This document shows, one piece after another, positions 42,549-47,505 of a DNA stretch of 47,505 nucleotides (positions are counted from its first letter, which is position 1; each line of letters opens with the position of its first letter). A program made the translations under genes and the position numbers. This DNA comes from JAKFWF01 sp041745515 (lineage in GTDB: Bacteria > Pseudomonadota > Alphaproteobacteria > Rhizobiales > Hyphomicrobiaceae). The stretch spans positions 1-47,505 of the forward strand of contig JBGTIU010000018.1 in the NCBI GenBank assembly GCA_041745515.1, written 5' to 3'. A model generated the notes under the pieces. That model was not told the origin of the DNA and did no database searches. It was given only the letters and a program-made list of their open reading frames with translations.

Positions 42549-44330
42549 GTGACCGTAGCATCAATCCCTTCGAAGCCAACTTCGCGATACTTGATTGAGC
42601 GTTGGTTTCGCGACTGGATCTGGCCGCGCCGTCGCCAAGCTCTTGGTGTGATGTTGCTGACGACGCTGCTCGCCGCCGTATCGTCGAGCTATCCGACGAT
42701 AATAAAGTTTTCGACGGACGCGCTATTGGGCGGAAATACGGGCGCGCTGCCGTTGATCATCGGGACTATCCTGGTTGTGACGTCGGCAAAGAGCGTCTTG
42801 ATGTACCTCCAGACGGTCGCCTCGAACCTGCTGATCCAGCGGATGTCGACCGAAATGCAGACTAAACTGTTCAGTCATCTCATCGTGGCGGATTTCGCGC
42901 GGCTCACGCGACAAGCTCCGGGCCAGTTGCTTTCGAAACTGTTCAACGATGTCGGCAACCTGCAGAACGCGACGCATACTGTGATCAGCACGGCGTTGCG
43001 TGATGTGCTGACCATCATCGGCTATGTCGCCTCGATGATCTACCTCGACTGGGCCATGTCCCTCATTGTGCTGTGCGTCTATCCGGTGGCGGCGCTGCCG
43101 ATCGCGGCAGTGAGCAAGCGACTCCGCAAGGTCGCGAAGCAGACCCAGGCCGAACTCGGCGATATGTTGTCGCTCGTCACCGAACAGTTATCGAGCCCTC
43201 GGTTGATCAAGACGTTCCGCCTGGAATCTTACGCAAACGAACGCGTCGCGCGCAGCTTCAAGGACGTGCTGCGGCTGCGCATGAAAGCGGTGGTCAGCCG
43301 TGCGCGCCTCGATCCGATGCTGGAAGCATTAGGCGGCATCGCGGTTGCCGGCGTGATCGGGTTTGCCTACTGGCGCATCAGCAGCGGTTCCGCGACCATG
43401 GGTGACTTCGTCGGCTTTATCACCGCATTGCTGTTGGCGGCCCAGCCAGTCCGCGCCATGGGCAACCTTTCGACCAAGATCAATGAAGGGCTGGCAGGCG
43501 CCGAGAGCATGTATGCCGTGCTCGATGAAAAGCCTGCAATTGTGGATCGACCGGGCGCGGTTGCCCTGCAGGTCACCAGGGGCGATATCGACTTCACCGA
43601 TGTCACGTTCAACTACGATGACGTCGAGGCGGCCAAGGCGCTGTCCGGCATCTCACTCGCCGTCAAAGGCGGCACCACGGTTGCACTTGTTGGCCGGTCC
43701 GGCGCCGGCAAGTCGACCATGATCAATCTTGTGCCGCGGCTGTTTGACGTCACCGCGGGAGCAATCGGCATAGACGGCCAGGACCTTCGCGACGTCACTC
43801 TGGCGAGCCTCAGGTCGCAGGTCGCAATCGTCAGCCAGGACGTCACGCTGTTCGACGATACCATTCGCGCCAATATTGCGCTCGGCCGCCTCGAAGCCAG
43901 CGAAGCCGATATCGTCCGTGCCGCCAAAGCGGCTGCGGCGCATGAGTTCATTCTCGCCCAACCGCAAGGTTACGACACGCCAATTGGAGATCGCGGGCAA
44001 CGCTTGTCGGGCGGCCAGAAGCAGCGCCTGGCGCTGGCACGCGCCATCCTGCGCAACGCGCCCATTCTGCTGCTCGACGAGGCGACCAGCGCGCTCGATA
44101 CCGAATCCGAGCGGCTGGTGCAGGATGCTTTGGCACGCTTCACGCGCAATCGCACGACGCTCGTGATCGCCCACCGGCTGTCGACCGTGCAGAACGCCGA
44201 TGTAATCTGCGTGATGGATGCGGGGCGAATCATCGAATTGGGATCACATGCCGAGCTGTTCGCCAAAGATGGGACCTATGCGAACCTTTGCCGCCAGCAG
44301 TTCATGATCGGGGAGAAGACATTGAACTGA
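42549..44330 (+). CDS. MsbA-like ABC exporter (fused membrane and ATPase domains)
   Basis: This encodes 593 residues from GTG 42549. Residues about 1-320 form a six-helix exporter domain, with segments starting LGVMLLTTLLAAVSSSYPTI and VLTIIGYVASMIYLDWAMSL. The nucleotide-binding domain has Walker A GRSGAGKST at about 382, the Q-loop VAIVSQDVTLF, the signature LSGGQKQRLAL at about 485 and Walker B ILLLDEATSALD at about 506, then the switch histidine in VIAHRLSTV. Such half-transporters dimerise and export lipids, peptides or drugs. LipidA or MsbA function is suggested by the architecture but not proven. No accessory protein gene lies next to it. It starts 270 bases after the HD-GYP gene. Confidence 0.92.
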   Translation: MTVASIPSKPTSRYLIERWFRDWIWPRRRQALGVMLLTTLLAAVSSSYPTIIKFSTDALLGGNTGALPLIIGTILVVTSAKSVLMYLQTVASNLLIQRMSTEMQTKLFSHLIVADFARLTRQAPGQLLSKLFNDVGNLQNATHTVISTALRDVLTIIGYVASMIYLDWAMSLIVLCVYPVAALPIAAVSKRLRKVAKQTQAELGDMLSLVTEQLSSPRLIKTFRLESYANERVARSFKDVLRLRMKAVVSRARLDPMLEALGGIAVAGVIGFAYWRISSGSATMGDFVGFITALLLAAQPVRAMGNLSTKINEGLAGAESMYAVLDEKPAIVDRPGAVALQVTRGDIDFTDVTFNYDDVEAAKALSGISLAVKGGTTVALVGRSGAGKSTMINLVPRLFDVTAGAIGIDGQDLRDVTLASLRSQVAIVSQDVTLFDDTIRANIALGRLEASEADIVRAAKAAAAHEFILAQPQGYDTPIGDRGQRLSGGQKQRLALARAILRNAPILLLDEATSALDTESERLVQDALARFTRNRTTLVIAHRLSTVQNADVICVMDAGRIIELGSHAELFAKDGTYANLCRQQFMIGEKTLN

Positions 44331-44536
44331 TTTTCCTTTTCACGAACTGACGGGCCGCGCTCGACCGAGCGCCGTGAGAGCGCCGTCCACCTGATGCAGG
44401 GTCTGGAGAAAAAACCTCGCTTGTGCTGCACAGCACAGCGCAAGCGCGCGCCAGATGCATAAATTGGAGCCACACCGACCATCGAAATGGTGTCGTTCGC
44501 ATCGTTGTCGCAAAACCTGTATCTGGAGCAACGCAC

Positions 44537-44845
44537 GTGACCCACCTTCAACATCATTGCCTTAGCCCTGATGACTATCCTGGGTATCGCTGGAAGTCGG
44601 AGTTCGAATCCCACGGCCGTCGAGGTCCGATCGGTCCGCTCGTAGACGTCGACAAACAGCTGCTGGATGAGGTGCTGGCCCATTGTTTGACCGGCAAGCG
44701 CCAGCGCTCCTGGCCGCGCCACCACGTCGCGATGACGACTGCCGGCGTCCTGGCGACGTTGATACTCACGGTCTGGTTCAACGGGCCGATACAGCATGCC
44801 AGTGTCCAGAGCTCGATCATCCGGCCCGCCTTCGGTGCAAACTGA
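44537..44845 (+). CDS. Possible small membrane protein of unknown function
   Basis: The frame from GTG 44537 (GGAG 8 bases upstream) encodes 102 residues. A polar N-terminal part (SPDDYPGYRWKSEFESHGRR) is followed by one hydrophobic segment, AMTTAGVLATLILTVWFNGP, about 20 residues before the end. The frame is open back to 44423. No family is recognised. Composition is not as arginine-rich as most noise frames here, so it may be real. It lies 206 bases after the ABC exporter gene. Confidence 0.4.
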   Translation: MTHLQHHCLSPDDYPGYRWKSEFESHGRRGPIGPLVDVDKQLLDEVLAHCLTGKRQRSWPRHHVAMTTAGVLATLILTVWFNGPIQHASVQSSIIRPAFGAN

Positions 44846-44905
44846 GTCCGGTCTCTCTTGTTGGTGCGACATTACCGGCGATGATGATGCTGTCATCAGG
44901 ACGGC

Positions 44906-45154
44906 CTAGGGCAGTCGGCCAAATAAGGGGCCGATCCTGCCTGCTAGGTCGTGTATTTTTTGAGCGTCCGGCTGTGCCATGCCAACGGCTTCTGCACGGT
45001 CGATCTGCCTCCAATAGCGGACCATTTCGCACTCCGCTCGGAACGGTGAGAAAGTGCCAGGACCGGAAGTCATGCAGTGAGCAAGGTGAGCCTGTTGTGG
45101 CCAATGCGCCACATATTGGGCGAGGCAAGACCATTCGTCCCACTTTCTGGTCAT
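44906..45154 (-). CDS. Possible small protein of unknown function
   Basis: The 82-residue frame from ATG 45154 has a varied, protein-like composition with several tryptophans and cysteines (KWDEWSCLAQYVAHWPQQAH). It ends in DLAGRIGPLFGRL. No ribosome binding site is obvious and no motif is known. It fills most of the 395-base gap between 44845 and the DUF2235 gene, where nothing else is seen. Confidence 0.3.
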   Translation of the reverse strand: MTRKWDEWSCLAQYVAHWPQQAHLAHCMTSGPGTFSPFRAECEMVRYWRQIDRAEAVGMAQPDAQKIHDLAGRIGPLFGRLP

Positions 45155-45240
45155 GCAAGCTTTGACAATCGGTCGCCAAGAACGATGCTAAAGCCACTCG
45201 GCTCACGCTAGGACGAATGCATTTTGTGGAGGGTGGTGTT

Positions 45241-47505
45241 GTGTCGTCGATCGCGTTGGCGCCTCGCAATGAGGCGCGCGTTCAGCTCAGCTTGCGCAAG
45301 GGTTCGCGGGTCATCCCGATCCTCCTCTTGCTGCTTAGCGTGGCTCTCTTCGTCACCTACGGTCTGCCGTCCGGCTTCCAGCAGCTGGGGCTCGCGCTTG
45401 GGCTCATCAAGGACATCAACGAGCCGCTGACGAGCGATGCTCTTCAGAGGCAGTTGGGCGAGCAGGGTGCGTTCGACAAGCTCTTGAAGGGGATCCAGGA
45501 CAAGAATTGGGGCTTCTGGGGCTACGTCGAGAACATCTTCCGCCCGCTGCTCAAGATCTTTCTCGACCAGTTGGGCCGGGACTTCCTCGCGATCGCCAAG
45601 AGCGGCCTCACCACCATCTTTCAGCTCAGCTTGTTCGCGTTGCTTCCGGGCCTCGCGGGTCTCATTTATCGGCGCAACTTCTGGGTCTGGTTCCTCGCGT
45701 CCCTGCTCATCCTCCTCGGCATCAATGCATCCGGAATTTTCGGCAAGCTGACGACTGCGGAAGTCATGCCGTGGTCCGGCGGGGTGTTCTTCTTTTTGCT
45801 GTTCCAACTGGGCCTGCTGCTCCTCGCCTACCGCCTGAGGCGCCATGTGCAGAGCGCGTCGTTCCGGCTCCCGTGGAAGGTGCACAACTGGGGCCTCACC
45901 GCGCTGCTCATCCTCGTCGGTGTCGGCTGCTGGCAGGGTTGGGGCCCCGGGTATTCCAGCGGAGATGCTACCGCCGTGGGCGCGACGCGCAGCTGGATCT
46001 GGGCGTTCCTCGGCACCAGCTACATCGGCTCGTTCTACAAGTGGGAGTTCATCCTGATCGGGTTGCCGTTGATCTATACGCTCCTGCGGAACTCGGGCAA
46101 CTGGACGACACGCACCAAGAAGAACGTCGTCATCTGCCTCGATGGCACCAGCAACACGCCCGATCAGATCGAGATGGGCTTTGCCGCGCAGACCAATGTG
46201 TTCAAGCTGTTCAGGATGCTGAAGGCGGACGATGGCTCCGGCTACGCGGCCGACGACCACTTCGACGCCTCGCTCTGCAAGAAGTACAAGGACAAGCAGA
46301 TCGCCTTCTACTACGCCGGTGTCGGCAACAAGTACGACAGCGACGCGATCCTGCAGACGCTTGGCATGGCCACCGGCATGGGGGTCGGCGAGATCATCGA
46401 GCGCGCCTACCTCGATCTCGTGCGCGTCTATCAGCCCGGCGATCGGGTCTTCATCGCTGGCTTCAGCCGCGGTGCCGCCCTCTCGCGGCTGCTCGCCCGG
46501 ACCATCGATGCCCGCGGCGCCCCGCGTACGGTGTGGACGCTGAGGCTGCTCGGCAAGCACCGCGTGATCTGGAGCTCGTCGAGAAAGGTGCCCGTCAGGA
46601 TCGACGTGCTCGGCTGCTGGGACACGGTCGGCTCGTTCGGCGTGGCCAAGACAATCCTGGGCATCAACTTCCAGCAGCTCAACCTATTCAAGGACCTGAC
46701 CGTACCGGATAACGTGGTGCAGGCCTATCACATGGTGGCCCTGGACGAGCAGCGCGACAGCTTCGAGCCCACGCTGATGGATCCCGACCCGATCCGACCC
46801 GAACGCATCGTCGAGGTGTGGTTCGCCGGCGACCACGCCAACATCGGCGGCGGTTGGGCGACTGACAGCTTGTCGGACATCACTTTGGACTTTCTACTCC
46901 GCCGGATATCCAGCGGCTACGCAACAGACGGCGACCTGGAGGTAAGGAAGAGCAAGGCCGGTGACGAGACCTGGGGCATCTATCTCAGCGCTGAGAAGGG
47001 CGACAAAGCGGACCTTACGGAGCGCCAGGCCGATGACCCGGGCTGGGTCGATCCAGACCCTCTTGGTCAGGTGCGGCAGTGGTTCAGCAATCTCTACGTA
47101 TATCGTCCACGCAAGCTACCGCTGCACGCAGTCCTCTCGGAGACGGTGTTCGATCGCATGACGCAGTCAATGCCGGTCTATGCGCCGGATGCACTGTTCA
47201 ACCTCAACGATGATCTCGACAAGAAGCGCGACCTGATCGACGAGAAAGTCGCGAAGCTGGTGGAAACCGAGTCGCTTGTGGAGGACGATCGCCAGAAAAT
47301 CATAAACTATAAGAATAAGCTGCGCCTGAGGCGCTGGCCCGAGTATTGGGCAGAGCTGTCGGACAACCGCAAGGGGAGGCTCAGGTTGCCGGAGGTTGCC
47401 CTCGACAACCGGGCCCTCGACCAGCCGGCGCGGATGAGCGGGCGCATGGTCCAAAAAACTCCCGTGACGGACAAGACGGTGGAAGGGGCGGTTGCTGCCT
47501 CGGCG
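45241..47505 (+). CDS. Membrane-anchored DUF2235 (T6SS Tle-like phospholipase fold) protein, 3' end outside the window
   Basis: The frame from GTG 45241 (GGAGG 8 bases upstream) is open to the window end, at least 755 residues. About six hydrophobic segments cover residues 24-283, starting VIPILLLLLSVALFVTYGL and VWFLASLLILLGINASGIF. The DUF2235 domain begins at about 296 with NVVICLDGTSNTP (D301) and carries the nucleophile elbow GFSRGAA at 407-413 (serine 409), then DVLGCWDTVGSFG and HANIGGGW. DUF2235 hydrolases include type VI secretion phospholipase effectors of the Tle1 group. A basic, charged segment (DKKRDLIDEKVAKLVETES) follows. A multi-pass membrane part is unusual for secreted effectors, so a housekeeping membrane lipase is also possible. 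No immunity or VgrG gene is visible. Confidence 0.8.
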   Translation, partial: MSSIALAPRNEARVQLSLRKGSRVIPILLLLLSVALFVTYGLPSGFQQLGLALGLIKDINEPLTSDALQRQLGEQGAFDKLLKGIQDKNWGFWGYVENIFRPLLKIFLDQLGRDFLAIAKSGLTTIFQLSLFALLPGLAGLIYRRNFWVWFLASLLILLGINASGIFGKLTTAEVMPWSGGVFFFLLFQLGLLLLAYRLRRHVQSASFRLPWKVHNWGLTALLILVGVGCWQGWGPGYSSGDATAVGATRSWIWAFLGTSYIGSFYKWEFILIGLPLIYTLLRNSGNWTTRTKKNVVICLDGTSNTPDQIEMGFAAQTNVFKLFRMLKADDGSGYAADDHFDASLCKKYKDKQIAFYYAGVGNKYDSDAILQTLGMATGMGVGEIIERAYLDLVRVYQPGDRVFIAGFSRGAALSRLLARTIDARGAPRTVWTLRLLGKHRVIWSSSRKVPVRIDVLGCWDTVGSFGVAKTILGINFQQLNLFKDLTVPDNVVQAYHMVALDEQRDSFEPTLMDPDPIRPERIVEVWFAGDHANIGGGWATDSLSDITLDFLLRRISSGYATDGDLEVRKSKAGDETWGIYLSAEKGDKADLTERQADDPGWVDPDPLGQVRQWFSNLYVYRPRKLPLHAVLSETVFDRMTQSMPVYAPDALFNLNDDLDKKRDLIDEKVAKLVETESLVEDDRQKIINYKNKLRLRRWPEYWAELSDNRKGRLRLPEVALDNRALDQPARMSGRMVQKTPVTDKTVEGAVAASA

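Noticed and set aside
44586..44625. A GTTCGAATCCCAC stretch that looks like a tRNA T-arm
   Set aside because: The five-base stem around the loop does not pair (only two of five positions match) and no acceptor, D or anticodon arm can be folded upstream.
45208..46560. Minus-strand frame of 450 codons rich in Glu, Arg and Gln
   Set aside because: It is antisense to the DUF2235 gene; composition is typical of a GC-rich shadow frame and there is no recognisable fold.
1..47505. CRISPR arrays, rRNA, tRNA, complete insertion sequences or prophage
   Set aside because: No regularly spaced repeat array, RNA gene fold, transposase, integrase or phage structural gene was seen in reading the window; a computed search could still find a weak or decayed element.

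Overview
The window looks like chromosomal DNA from an alphaproteobacterium of the order Hyphomicrobiales (Rhizobiales), probably near the Xanthobacteraceae or Nitrobacteraceae. The grounds are GC-rich codon use, an rluD-type gene directly upstream of rpoH, a GlyQ/GlyS two-subunit glycyl-tRNA synthetase separated by a tiny membrane-protein gene, TRAP transporter and TauD genes, an SPxK-free FtsI with the usual PBP motifs, and a DAP-type MurE. This placement is inferred from gene content; no database comparison was possible.

Positions 1-10.8k hold a truncated DUF1800 gene, a small LprI-like secreted protein divergent from an HTH regulator, a Rieske oxygenase of the glycine-betaine-demethylase type, a YegS-like lipid kinase, rpoH, a RluD-family pseudouridine synthase divergent from a small membrane protein, a periplasmic N-acetylmuramoyl-L-alanine amidase with its own terminator, and an SDR plus a Tat-exported metallo-beta-lactamase-fold protein. 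Positions 11-17.7k hold a complete TRAP transporter (dctP-dctQ-dctM), two tandem TauD-type dioxygenases, the C-terminal remnant of a betaine-lipid enzyme BtaA joined to an intact BtaB, and a GNAT acetyltransferase. Positions 17.7-28.1k carry a PhyH-type dioxygenase, a VOC protein, a CaiB/BaiF CoA transferase, an S49 peptidase, the glyQ-glyS operon, a gamma-glutamylcyclotransferase-like protein, a hydratase plus glutathione S-transferase pair, and an orphan sarcosine-oxidase-beta-type oxidase.

Positions 28.1-36k hold the first part of the dcw (division and cell wall) cluster, read on the minus strand: mraZ, rsmH, ftsL, ftsI, a single frame that joins murE and murF, and mraY. The cluster stops at mraY, where unrelated genes begin. 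Four TGGGN repeats with an exact 10-bp period lie upstream of mraZ and are a convincing MraZ operator. Positions 36-40.8k look like accessory DNA: a haloacid dehalogenase, an MmeI-like (type IIL) restriction-modification gene broken by a one-base frameshift, a REP-like palindrome, and a stump of a ROK sugar kinase still joined to its GntR regulator. Positions 40.9-47.5k hold a tandem HD-GYP protein, an MsbA-like ABC exporter, and the 5' part of a membrane-anchored DUF2235 (alpha/beta hydrolase) protein that runs off the window.

I found no CRISPR array, rRNA, tRNA or complete prophage. I did not find a clearly new multi-gene system. The best leads are the in-frame MurE-MurF joint, the MraZ box geometry, the BtaA remnant, the decaying restriction gene next to a truncated kinase operon, the TRAP-TauD-TauD locus, and the membrane-tethered DUF2235 protein.
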